6,232 nucleotides of DNA from Epulopiscium sp. Nele67-Bin004. Its GTDB lineage: Bacteria; Bacillota_A; Clostridia; Lachnospirales; Cellulosilyticaceae. The notes below the pieces were generated by a model. It searched no databases. It saw nothing but the letters and a program-made list of their open reading frames with translations, and was not told the DNA's origin. The position numbers and the translations under genes were made by a program. Shown here in pieces: positions 1 to 6,138 of the stretch. The stretch's first letter is position 1. Each line of letters opens with the position of its first letter. The stretch lies in contig LNZQ01000223.1 in the NCBI GenBank assembly GCA_002007315.1, positions 1-6,232 of the forward strand, in the 5' to 3' direction.

Positions 1-388
1 GTTTTTTAGACTTTCTATTAAACGATTCAATCGCTTTGCTTTGTTTTAAGTACGTTAAAGCGTCATACAACATTACTCTTAGTGGCATGCCATAATGTAT
101 GCTATCTTGTGATTCTATACCTAATAACACAAAGTCCACACCATATGCTGCTTTTTTTATTATATCTCTAGTTCGTGCTATCGACATGTAGCCTTTGTCA
201 AATTGTATTACGCTTGATGTGTCTGTGTCAAGCTCCTCAAGGTGATTCGGATCGATAACTTGTTCGCCACCAAAAATAACTGCATTAAATATATCTGCAA
301 ATCTTTCTGGCTTACTCAAATATGATTTACATACCGAATCTGGTTTAACATCTTTTACTCTGTTTTTAATTCTCCTTTGTCTGCTCAT
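1..388 (-). CDS. Rpn-family recombination-promoting nuclease / putative transposase, N-terminal part (runs off window)
   Basis: This is an open frame read by hand from ATG at 388-386 to the window edge, 129 codons with no stop, so the 3' end is missing. The protein begins MSRQRRIKNR. Recognisable blocks are FADIFNAVIFGGEQVIDP (residues 30-47), RTRDIIKKA (72-80) and LLGIESQDSIHYGMPLRVM (88-106). This order is typical of the PD-(D/E)XK 'Rpn family recombination-promoting nuclease/putative transposase' proteins of Clostridia. The I-E-S-Q stretch (E92, Q94) would be the (D/E)-x-(K/Q) part of the nuclease core. Relatives of E. coli RpnA promote RecA-independent recombination and cleave DNA; that role is inferred here from family likeness. 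AGGAG at 398-394 lies 5 bases before the ATG and a near-consensus promoter lies at 449-421, so the gene is expressed separately from the importer upstream. Completeness cannot be judged. Confidence 0.85.
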   Translation of the reverse strand, partial: MSRQRRIKNRVKDVKPDSVCKSYLSKPERFADIFNAVIFGGEQVIDPNHLEELDTDTSSVIQFDKGYMSIARTRDIIKKAAYGVDFVLLGIESQDSIHYGMPLRVMLYDALTYLKQSKAIESFNRKSKK

Positions 389-420
389 ATTTTCTCCTAA
401 GTATTTTTTTCTATAATTAT

Positions 421-449
421 ATTATATGTTATAACCTTAGGGGGTTCAA
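421..449 (-). promoter_or_regulatory. Sigma-A promoter of the Rpn-family gene
   Basis: Read on the minus strand, TTGAAC (449-444) and a perfect TATAAT (426-421) are separated by exactly 17 bases. Transcription should start near 414-412, giving a leader of about 25 bases to the ATG at 388. The spacer starts CCCCTAAGG, which is unusually C/G-rich for this region. It forms part of a loose AACC-N6-GGTT dyad that could be a regulator contact, but this is weak. Confidence 0.75.
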
Positions 450-496
450 GTTAAATTCTACTATAAAAAAAGGATTACTAATATTTGTATATAACT

Positions 497-527
497 AAAA
501 AAATAGCAGGCTACACTCAGCCTGCTA
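497..527 (-). terminator. Rho-independent terminator of the ABC importer operon
   Basis: On the minus strand, TAGCAGGCT (527-519) pairs perfectly with AGCCTGCTA (512-504) around a 6-base loop, followed at once by seven T (503-497). It lies 43 bases after the binding-protein stop codon at 573-571. The T run follows the stem only on the minus strand, so it is directional and insulates the operon from the Rpn-family gene. Confidence 0.92.
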
Positions 528-570
528 ACTATATCAGTTTTTCTATATTTTTTGGTTATCTAGTGTTAGA

Positions 571-1848
571 TTATGGTAACATAAGCCAAAAATCATAAAC
601 ATCGTTTATAACGTCATACGTTGCCATCGGATCATATGTTCCTAAATTAAGTTCACTTAATGGTAACACCCCATCAACTGGTTGAATATCATCACGCACT
701 GGCCAACCACCTAAAGTATTAAACGGCTCATATCCTTCACTTGTTCCATCGTCTCCACCCATAATAAATCTAATTAATAGTTTTGCTGCTGCTGTATGTT
801 CTGAACCTTCTACCATATACAAACCATTAATTTGTGGAACTCCTGTATTTGGCAAAACGTTTACAGGTTCTAGCACCCAATCATTACTTTCATTTTTACG
901 CATTTTTGAAGATGCTGCAAATCCAATAGGTGGATTTGTTTGACCTCTAGTTCCAATTGCTTCTGATGCTTCATCTGAAGACGTTGTATACACTAAATCA
1001 TTAGCTTTTAATTGTTTCAAAAACTCATATCCTGCATTTGGACATTCAGCCGAAAGAACTAAAGGTTCACCAAACTCTACCTCATACAAATCAGCTAATT
1101 CTTGTGCTGTATCATCAAACGTAAATCCTGCAATCCAACTCATTAGCGAACTATTATCTACTGGATTTTGCATTACAATTTTACCGTTCCATTCCTCACG
1201 AGTTAAGTCCCATAAAGTATCAACAGGTGCTCCATCTGGATAAGCTTCACCATTATAAAATAACTGTGTAAGTTCAATATAGACTGGTGTAACATATTCA
1301 CTATATGCTGGATCAATATGCTCCATTATATCATCTGGTTGGTAGTTATAAAAAATTTTATTTTGCACATATTCATTATATAAAGTTCCATCTTGATCTT
1401 TTATATGCACAACATCAGCCACATTTCGTCCTGCAGCATGCTCACGTGTAACTTTTTCAAGCAATTCATCTGACGAAATATCGTATGGCTCACAAATAAC
1501 ACCTGGATATTTTTCATTAAATGCTTCGGCAATTGTTTCGCAACGAGATGAAATTGAATATAAAACTACCGAACCTTCTTCTTTAGCTTTTTCATATAAT
1601 TCTGCTTCTGTTTCATCAGTTATAAAAATACCTGATTTTTCTTCCCAGTCTGTATATCCGCTGTTTGCTGTATCTACAGTTGCTGACGTGTTACTTGTTG
1701 TTTCACTTGCTGTGCTACTCGATGTATTGTTGTTTGTTGTAGCCCCACTTGCTGTTGTTGTTGGTTCTGAATTACTCGAACAACCCACTACACTAATCGC
1801 TCCTATTAATAACATTCCAACAACTGACATTCTTTTTGACAATCTCAT
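571..1848 (-). CDS. ABC importer lipoprotein, extracellular solute-binding protein (Fbp/Afu-type, COG1840-like)
   Basis: A 425-residue secreted receptor for the importer encoded just upstream. Residues 1-22 form a lipoprotein signal (KR, hydrophobic core, then VVGC) with the lipid-modified cysteine at C23. Residues 24-63 are a Ser/Thr/Asn-rich tether. The binding domain follows, with family landmarks EGSVVLYS (91-98), the FYNGEAYP hinge region (197-204), W-D-L-x(4)-W-N-G-K-I-V (213-225) and NGLYMVEGSEHTAAAKLLIRF (341-361). Such proteins bind ferric iron or small anionic solutes such as sugar phosphates or phosphonates. The tandem Tyr iron ligand of classical FbpA, expected roughly 40-50 residues before the EGSEHTAAAKLL stretch, is not seen; PPIGFAASSK is there instead. 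The iron label is therefore unsafe. The start is firm: TAGGAGG (1863-1857) lies 8 bases before the ATG and contains the TAG stop of the ATPase gene. It is the last gene of the operon. Confidence 0.92.
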   Translation of the reverse strand: MRLSKRMSVVGMLLIGAISVVGCSSNSEPTTTASGATTNNNTSSSTASETTSNTSATVDTANSGYTDWEEKSGIFITDETEAELYEKAKEEGSVVLYSISSRCETIAEAFNEKYPGVICEPYDISSDELLEKVTREHAAGRNVADVVHIKDQDGTLYNEYVQNKIFYNYQPDDIMEHIDPAYSEYVTPVYIELTQLFYNGEAYPDGAPVDTLWDLTREEWNGKIVMQNPVDNSSLMSWIAGFTFDDTAQELADLYEVEFGEPLVLSAECPNAGYEFLKQLKANDLVYTTSSDEASEAIGTRGQTNPPIGFAASSKMRKNESNDWVLEPVNVLPNTGVPQINGLYMVEGSEHTAAAKLLIRFIMGGDDGTSEGYEPFNTLGGWPVRDDIQPVDGVLPLSELNLGTYDPMATYDVINDVYDFWLMLP

Positions 1849-1856
1849 TTTTAATT

Positions 1857-1863
1857 CCTCCTA
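1857..1863 (-). promoter_or_regulatory. Strong ribosome binding site overlapping the upstream stop codon
   Basis: The minus-strand sequence TAGGAGG combines the ATPase stop codon (TAG, 1863-1861) with a near-ideal Shine-Dalgarno sequence for the binding protein, 8 bases ahead of its ATG. This suggests translational coupling plus strong independent initiation. That would suit a receptor needed in excess although its gene is last in the operon. Confidence 0.8.
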
Positions 1864-2988
1864 ATTAGCATTAAAAATTTTAATTAATTTTTGATTACTT
1901 GCATTAAATACATTCATTTTATTTGCCGAAAAATTTACATAAACTTTTTCATTGCTTACATAATTTGCGTTACCTATTTCTTTAATCATAAGTTGAATAT
2001 CCGATATTTTAACAGTAATTAGTGTTTCTGAACCTGCTGGCATACTTGTGTATACAGTTGCCTGAACAGAATTGTTATCAATGCACTCTCTACTAATTAC
2101 TATCTGTTCTGGTCGAATACCCAACACTATATCAAATTCGTCACCAACTATTTCTTGAGAAATAACGTCCTTTTTAGGAAATACAAACTCTCCCATACTA
2201 GATTTAACATGTAGCTCGCCCTTAACCACTTTTGCTACTCCTGATATAAAGTTTATACGTGGATTTCCTATAAAATCTGCAACTCTTAAATCAGCTGGAT
2301 TATTATAAAGCTCCATAGGCGGTGCAACTTGTATCATTTCACCTTCAAAAAATACTGCAATTTTAGTCGACATTGTTAGTGCCTCTGTTTGGTCATGCGT
2401 TACATATATTATAGTTGCCTTCGAGTCTTCATGTAATCGTTTTAGTTCAGACCTCATATCTATCCTTAGTTTAGAATCTAAGTTAGAAAGCGGCTCATCA
2501 AGCAATAATAACTTTGGATCAGTTGCAATAGCACGTGCAATAGCAACACGCTGTTGTTGACCTCCAGAAAGTTCTGATGGATACCTTTGTGCAAATTGAT
2601 CTATTTGCATTCTTGTTAATGCACTCATAACCTTTTCTTTAATAACATCTTTTTTCTCTTTTTTTACATCTAATCCAAATGCAACATTATCAAAAACAGT
2701 CATATGCGGCCATAATGCATACGATTGAAATACTAAATTTAAATTTCTTTTTGATGAGTCCATAAAATATGCATCTTGCGCATTAACTATTTCCTCATTG
2801 TCCATTGTGATTGTACCTGTTTGTGGATTTTCTAGTCCTGCCAACACCCTTAAAGTAGTAGTTTTTCCACACCCCGATGGTCCTAATAAAGTCATAAAGT
2901 CACCATCTTCAATATGCAAACTCAAATCTTTTAAAATGTGTGTTTTTCCATAATATTTATTTATACTTTTTAATGATATAACGCTCAT
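1861..2988 (-). CDS. ABC importer ATP-binding protein (FbpC/PotA-type, with TOBE domain)
   Basis: The 375-residue ATPase powers the importer from the cytosolic face of the membrane, presumably as a dimer docked on the fused permease. All nucleotide-binding motifs are intact: Walker A GPSGCGKT (36-43), Q-loop Q88, signature LSGGQQQR (140-147), Walker B ending LLLDEP (161-166), D-loop SNLD (168-171) and switch histidine H198 in THDQTEA. Residues from about 240 form the C-terminal regulatory/TOBE region (GNPRINFISG, GIRPEQI) typical of the MalK/PotA/FbpC group, and the length is normal. The permease gene ends 26 bases upstream and the binding-protein gene starts 12 bases downstream, so it is the middle gene of a three-gene operon. 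The ribosome site AAAGGA (3005-3000) is 11 bases from the ATG, a longer gap than for its neighbours. The substrate cannot be deduced from this subunit. Confidence 0.95.
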   Translation of the reverse strand: MSVISLKSINKYYGKTHILKDLSLHIEDGDFMTLLGPSGCGKTTTLRVLAGLENPQTGTITMDNEEIVNAQDAYFMDSSKRNLNLVFQSYALWPHMTVFDNVAFGLDVKKEKKDVIKEKVMSALTRMQIDQFAQRYPSELSGGQQQRVAIARAIATDPKLLLLDEPLSNLDSKLRIDMRSELKRLHEDSKATIIYVTHDQTEALTMSTKIAVFFEGEMIQVAPPMELYNNPADLRVADFIGNPRINFISGVAKVVKGELHVKSSMGEFVFPKKDVISQEIVGDEFDIVLGIRPEQIVISRECIDNNSVQATVYTSMPAGSETLITVKISDIQLMIKEIGNANYVSNEKVYVNFSANKMNVFNASNQKLIKIFNAN

Positions 2989-3014
2989 ATTGTTTATTAT
3001 CCTTTCAACAACTT

Positions 3015-4883
3015 TTAACTTTTACCTATACCTTGAGCTAAGTCAGCTTTACCTAGCTTATTTGCCAACAGATAAACTGTGAAGATTATTACAAACATTA
3101 CTACAACACAGGCATTTGAAGCTTGTGGCGAATTTCCATTTGCATATTGATAAGCTAAATATGGCAATGTAGTATTTTGTGGAGTCATTACTAATATAAT
3201 TAAGTCTAGTTCTTTCATTGCTGATATAAAAATCAAAATAAATCCTGACATAAACCCATTTTTCGATAGCGGAAAAACAATTTTACGTATTCTTTTAAAG
3301 AATCCAGCTCCAACAATTGTTCCTGCTTCTTCTAATTCATAGCTAATTTGTAACATATTAGATGTTCCAGCACGAGTTGCAAATGGTAAATCTTTAACTA
3401 TGCATACTAAAGCTAACAAAGAAAATGTTCCATATAGTGACGGGATTATTCCTCTTTGCACTGCAAACATAGATAAATATATTGCTCCAAATGCTACTGA
3501 TGGAATTAAATATGGTACAAATGCTAATTGTTCTATAAACTGCCCATAACGTTTTCCACGACCTCTTGCACAAACATATCCTATAAGTTGACCAACAATT
3601 GTCCCAACTGTTGCTGTAATAAAAGTTAATAACAATGAATTTTTTAATGCACTTATAAACTTAGGATTTCTCAAAATTCCAGGTAAACCTTCCATAATAC
3701 TAGTTATAGAGCCATCTCCAATCCAATAATATAAAGTAAAGTTATCTAAAGTCCACACTCCTTCACGTAGCATAAATGTTTCTACTACTAATATTAGAAG
3801 TGGCATCATAATTCCTATCCCTAAAAATAACATAATGCTAATAGCAATTAGATACTTAAATTTTCCTAGATCAACTAATGTGTGGCGTGAACCTTTACCA
3901 CCTATCGTTGCAAAAGATTTTCTTGAACCAATCATTTTTTGATTAATCAAAATTAATAAACTTGCTATTAATATCATAATTATTGCCATTACAAATGCTA
4001 CTTCTGTGTTTTGAGAACGACTATTTGAGTATAGCATTGTTGATAATGTTGTATATCCAATTTTTCCACCTAATATATTAATTGCACTAAACGTTCCAAT
4101 TGTATCAGAAAAAGTTAATATAATTGAAGATAAAATTGCTGGCATAATAATTGGTAATGTTACTTTTCTTAATATAGTTCCTCGGGGAGCTCCTTGTATT
4201 TGAGCAATTTCCTCAAGCTCCGAATTTACGGATTTTAATGCTCCAGAAACTAGTAAATACGAATATGTGTAATTATGTAGAATTAACACAATTATAATTG
4301 CTATAGGTCCATAAGCTAGCCAATCTGGAACATTTACCCCAAACGACGCCAAAAACCCTGTACTTCCACCTATTCTTTCATTTTTAAAAACAGTGATCCA
4401 TGCCTGAGCTTTACACCACGATGGTATCATATACGGGATAACAACAGCTATTGCAAAAAACTTTTTAAATGGTAAATTTGTTCGTGTCATAAACCACGCC
4501 AAACCACCCCCAATAATAATCGAACCAATTGAAACACATGTTGCTATCATCAACGAATTTAATAATGGCTCATAAAGTAATTTTGCACTAATTTGACCAC
4601 TAGCTAAAACTCGTTCCCAATAATATGTGCTAAAATCTCCCGCAACTGCCCCCTCAACTCGTCTTGCATCTTGTGCACTTAAAATTAAAGACGTCTGAAA
4701 CATCTCTCCTAAAGGAATAACTATTAAGTAACCTAACAAAATTATTATACAGCAAATTATTAGGTGGTAAGGATTTAATAGTATTGACTTAGATTTATTG
4801 ATTAAATATTTAGTATTAAATTTTGGTTTTTCTTTCGTTATAGTTTTAGTTGTTATATTTTCTACAGTATTAATTTTATTCAC
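3015..4883 (-). CDS. ABC importer permease, fused two-domain (FbpB/SfuB/AfuB-type)
   Basis: The inner-membrane channel of the importer, with two permease domains in one chain so that a single polypeptide replaces the usual dimer. Counting from GTG at 4883-4881 it has 622 residues; counting from the upstream TTG at 4925 it has 636. Using the longer numbering, there are about six hydrophobic helices in each half (roughly 54-74, 121-147, 155-175, 205-227, 258-283, 309-329, then 358-383, 425-452, 466-489, 499-513, 555-580, 603-622). Each half carries the EAA loop that contacts the ATPase: ELEEIAQIQGA...LP (236-258) and ELEEAGTIVGA...FP (530-552). GTG is preferred because AAAAGGG precedes it by 3-4 bases, whereas the TTG has no ribosome site and lies about where transcription should begin. 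This fused layout is common for COG1178-type importers. First gene of the operon. Confidence 0.92.
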   Translation of the reverse strand: MNKINTVENITTKTITKEKPKFNTKYLINKSKSILLNPYHLIICCIIILLGYLIVIPLGEMFQTSLILSAQDARRVEGAVAGDFSTYYWERVLASGQISAKLLYEPLLNSLMIATCVSIGSIIIGGGLAWFMTRTNLPFKKFFAIAVVIPYMIPSWCKAQAWITVFKNERIGGSTGFLASFGVNVPDWLAYGPIAIIIVLILHNYTYSYLLVSGALKSVNSELEEIAQIQGAPRGTILRKVTLPIIMPAILSSIILTFSDTIGTFSAINILGGKIGYTTLSTMLYSNSRSQNTEVAFVMAIIMILIASLLILINQKMIGSRKSFATIGGKGSRHTLVDLGKFKYLIAISIMLFLGIGIMMPLLILVVETFMLREGVWTLDNFTLYYWIGDGSITSIMEGLPGILRNPKFISALKNSLLLTFITATVGTIVGQLIGYVCARGRGKRYGQFIEQLAFVPYLIPSVAFGAIYLSMFAVQRGIIPSLYGTFSLLALVCIVKDLPFATRAGTSNMLQISYELEEAGTIVGAGFFKRIRKIVFPLSKNGFMSGFILIFISAMKELDLIILVMTPQNTTLPYLAYQYANGNSPQASNACVVVMFVIIFTVYLLANKLGKADLAQGIGKS

Positions 4884-4891
4884 CTGCCCTT

Positions 4892-4907
4892 TTAATGTAT
4901 ATCTATT
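4892..4907 (-). repeat. Inverted repeat arm 1, candidate operator in the leader
   Basis: On the plus strand this arm is TTAATGTATATCTATT, the exact reverse complement of the 16 bases at 4943-4958. It is also an imperfect dyad in itself, of the form AAT-nn-ATAT-nn-ATT, as expected for a dimeric repressor site. It is centred near +20 relative to the predicted transcription start, directly before the permease ribosome site, where a bound protein would block elongation or clearance. Confidence 0.6.
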
Positions 4908-4926
4908 AGTTGTTGTTACAATCAAA

Positions 4927-4935
4927 ATTATATCA
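4927..4935 (-). promoter_or_regulatory. Extended -10 promoter of the ABC importer operon
   Basis: On the minus strand TGATATAAT (4935-4927) is a perfect TGnTATAAT extended -10 element. The hexamer 17 bases upstream (4955-4950, ATGTAT) matches the -35 consensus poorly, as is usual with an extended -10. Transcription should start around 4921-4919, leaving a leader of about 37 bases before the GTG start. Arms of an exact inverted repeat cover the -35 region and the early leader. Confidence 0.65.
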
Positions 4936-4942
4936 CACTACA

Positions 4943-4958
4943 AATAGATATACATTAA
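4943..4958 (-). repeat. Inverted repeat arm 2, candidate operator over the -35 region
   Basis: AATAGATATACATTAA on the plus strand is the exact complement of the arm at 4892-4907, with 35 bases between the arms. The arm covers the -35 position of the importer promoter. The arm centres are 51 bases apart, close to five helical turns, so two dimers could sit on roughly the same DNA face. The regulator is not encoded in the window and the site does not match a Fur box. Confidence 0.6.
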
Positions 4959-5048
4959 GACAAGGTTAAGTATTTGTTAGAACCATGTAAAAAATTTTTA
5001 ACTTTACACCCCATACCAGTCATATCTCACATTATCTTTTCTCTCACT
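4959..5048. other. Intergenic stretch between nucleotidyltransferase and operator region
   Basis: Ninety bases with no coding frame and no convincing terminator. The only structure is a weak TGTAAA/TTTACA hairpin (4986-4991 with 5003-5008) made of A and T around an 11-base loop. Transcripts of the nucleotidyltransferase gene may therefore continue into the importer operon. In such a read-through RNA the two operator arms could pair as a hairpin. Confidence 0.4.
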
Positions 5049-5801
5049 CTATATGATATAGCTCAAAAACAATTCATTTATCGCCTGCCATGAGTTTTTA
5101 TCTGTCGTTTCTAATTCTTGAAGTTTGTTTTCTATTATAGTAAAGTGTTCATTCAAGTAATCGTCTATAAGTGGTATTTTTTCGGCGTTATCTTTCTCAA
5201 AACTCTGCTTTTTAATTGCAACTAGGTGTTGTGTCGTCGATAACATACCCCCACTCAAATAATGATTCATCATAGTTTCAAACTCCATTGGCGGTGGCTC
5301 GTTGTGCTCTAAAATCCAATTGCATGCCAAAACTGCTCGTAATTGATACAAATATTTTTTGTGTGTAACTTTCTCCCCCTCCATATATCGATAATATTGT
5401 TTTTTAGCCATACTTAAATAGTGATACAATACAGCTTTATTTATAGCACAGTTGTTTGCCACTTCTTTAAATCTCCCAAACTCAGCTGTTGTTTTGTAAA
5501 TTATAGGCGAGCGACACCATTCAAGCAACGTTGGATTTGACTTGTATAGCAGTTCACATGCTTTTTTTATGTCCCACCCACAAATGTCAAACACTTCATC
5601 AAGTTGCCATTCTATAACATCTGATGTTTTATCAAGTCGCAAATAATATTCTAGTGGTCGCACATATATAAATCTCACATCATAGTCACTATCTGGCGAC
5701 GCAAACCCCCATGCACGACTGCCAGACTCTATAGCAAATAATATTTTAACGTTATGTTGTTTTTCTATTTGTGATAACTTATGTTGAATTTGATTCGTCA
5801 T
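5049..5801 (-). CDS. Nucleotidyltransferase superfamily protein, YcgL/RlaP-like (PF10127 type)
   Basis: A 250-residue soluble protein starting MTNQIQHKLS. It has the polymerase-beta-like nucleotidyltransferase signature: GSRAWGF (27-33) followed by D-S-D-Y-D-V (37-42), where D39 and D41 are the likely metal-binding acids. DICGWDIKKA (72-81), then KSNPTLLEW, is characteristic of the family of B. subtilis YcgL and of RlaP, named as an RNA-repair-associated polymerase-beta-like protein. The enzyme would transfer a nucleotide from NTP to an unknown acceptor; target and purpose are not known. The start is fixed by AAGGAGAG (5814-5807) and a promoter just upstream. A 20-codon extension (to 5861) would reach into the terminator and lie upstream of the predicted transcript start, so it is rejected. 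No partner gene such as RNA ligase or an HEPN antitoxin pair lies beside it. No clear terminator follows, so read-through into the importer operon is possible. Confidence 0.88.
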   Translation of the reverse strand: MTNQIQHKLSQIEKQHNVKILFAIESGSRAWGFASPDSDYDVRFIYVRPLEYYLRLDKTSDVIEWQLDEVFDICGWDIKKACELLYKSNPTLLEWCRSPIIYKTTAEFGRFKEVANNCAINKAVLYHYLSMAKKQYYRYMEGEKVTHKKYLYQLRAVLACNWILEHNEPPPMEFETMMNHYLSGGMLSTTQHLVAIKKQSFEKDNAEKIPLIDDYLNEHFTIIENKLQELETTDKNSWQAINELFLSYII

Positions 5802-5822
5802 ATAATCTCTCCTTTTTGGATA

Positions 5823-5831
5823 ATTATAGCA
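5823..5831 (-). promoter_or_regulatory. Extended -10 promoter of the nucleotidyltransferase gene
   Basis: On the minus strand TGCTATAAT (5831-5823) is a perfect TGnTATAAT element. The position 17 bases upstream falls in the T run of the preceding terminator, so there is no real -35. The start would be near 5816, giving a very short leader that begins almost at the ribosome site (5814-5807). This excludes the longer N-terminal reading of the gene. Confidence 0.65.
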
Positions 5832-5843
5832 TATTTTAAAATA

Positions 5844-5883
5844 CAAAAAAAGCAGGAACATATCAACCGATATATCCCTGCTT
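5844..5883 (-). terminator. Rho-independent terminator after spoIVA
   Basis: On the minus strand a 15-base-pair stem runs from AAGCAGGGATATATC (5883-5869) through a GGTT loop to GATATGTTCCTGCTT (5864-5850), with continuous pairing if two G-U wobbles are allowed, followed by TTTTT. The two wobble positions become mismatches in plus-strand RNA, so the terminator is oriented for spoIVA. It starts 6 bases after the spoIVA stop codon, showing that the 3' end of that gene is in its native form. Confidence 0.92.
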
Positions 5884-5889
5884 CTTTTA

Positions 5890-6138
5890 TTATATAATTA
5901 TACAAATCAAGCCACCAGTGCCCTCATTGATAATTTTTTGCAATGTCTCTTGCAACTTCTCTTGTGCATCTTCTGGCATTTTGTACAACTTATTTTGTAG
6001 ACCTTCATTAACGATATCATAAAGTGAACGCCCAAAAATGTTAGACTCCCAAACAGTGTGAGGATCTGCCTCAAATTCGCCTGTTAAGTAGTCAATCAAA
6101 TCTTCACTTTGACGCTCTGTCCCAACAAGTGGTGACAC
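5890..6138 (-). pseudogene. spoIVA: spoIVA 3' fragment (stage IV sporulation protein A, C-terminal domain only)
   Basis: Eighty-three codons from 6138 match the extreme C-terminus of SpoIVA: SPLVGTERQSEDLIDYL, WESNIFGRSL, then KLQETLQKIINEGTGGLICIII and TAA, compared with recalled SpoIVA of B. subtilis (PIIGTEKQSEELVRYL, IFGRSL, ERIINEGSGGLIAIIL). SpoIVA is a mother-cell ATPase of about 490 residues that polymerises into the basement layer of the spore coat; its C-terminal region helps attach it to the forespore surface. Here the TRAFAC-like ATPase and middle domains, about 410 residues, are absent. The frame stays open only 10 codons further upstream, without family likeness, to a stop at 6171-6169. 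The GTG at 6138 corresponds to an internal Val of the family and has no ribosome site, so it is probably not a start. The coding part is well conserved, so the break may be recent, or an intervening element may separate it from the 5' part beyond the window. Confidence 0.85.

Noticed and set aside
427..443. MerR-type operator in the spacer of the Rpn-family promoter
   Set aside because: The dyad is loose (AACC-N6-GGTT) and the spacer is 17 bases rather than the 19-20 typical of MerR-controlled promoters.
1660..1780. Short tandem DNA repeat in the binding-protein gene
   Set aside because: The TTG/TGT-rich look comes from Thr/Ser/Asn codons of the low-complexity lipoprotein tether and has no regular repeat unit.
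4892..4958. Classical Fur box upstream of the importer
   Set aside because: The repeats do not fit the GATAATGATAATCATTATC pattern; only A/T-richness is shared.
4986..5008. Terminator after the nucleotidyltransferase gene
   Set aside because: The stem is six A/T-rich pairs around an 11-base loop with no proper T run after it on the minus strand.
5802..5861. Twenty-codon N-terminal extension of the nucleotidyltransferase (MFLLFLYF...)
   Set aside because: It lies over the promoter and into the terminator hairpin and has no ribosome site, whereas ATG at 5801 has an excellent one and matches the family's usual start.
5890..6138. Reading the spoIVA fragment as a complete small gene starting at GTG 6138
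   Set aside because: GTG aligns with an internal Val of SpoIVA, no Shine-Dalgarno sequence or promoter is visible, and the large N-terminal ATPase part is missing.
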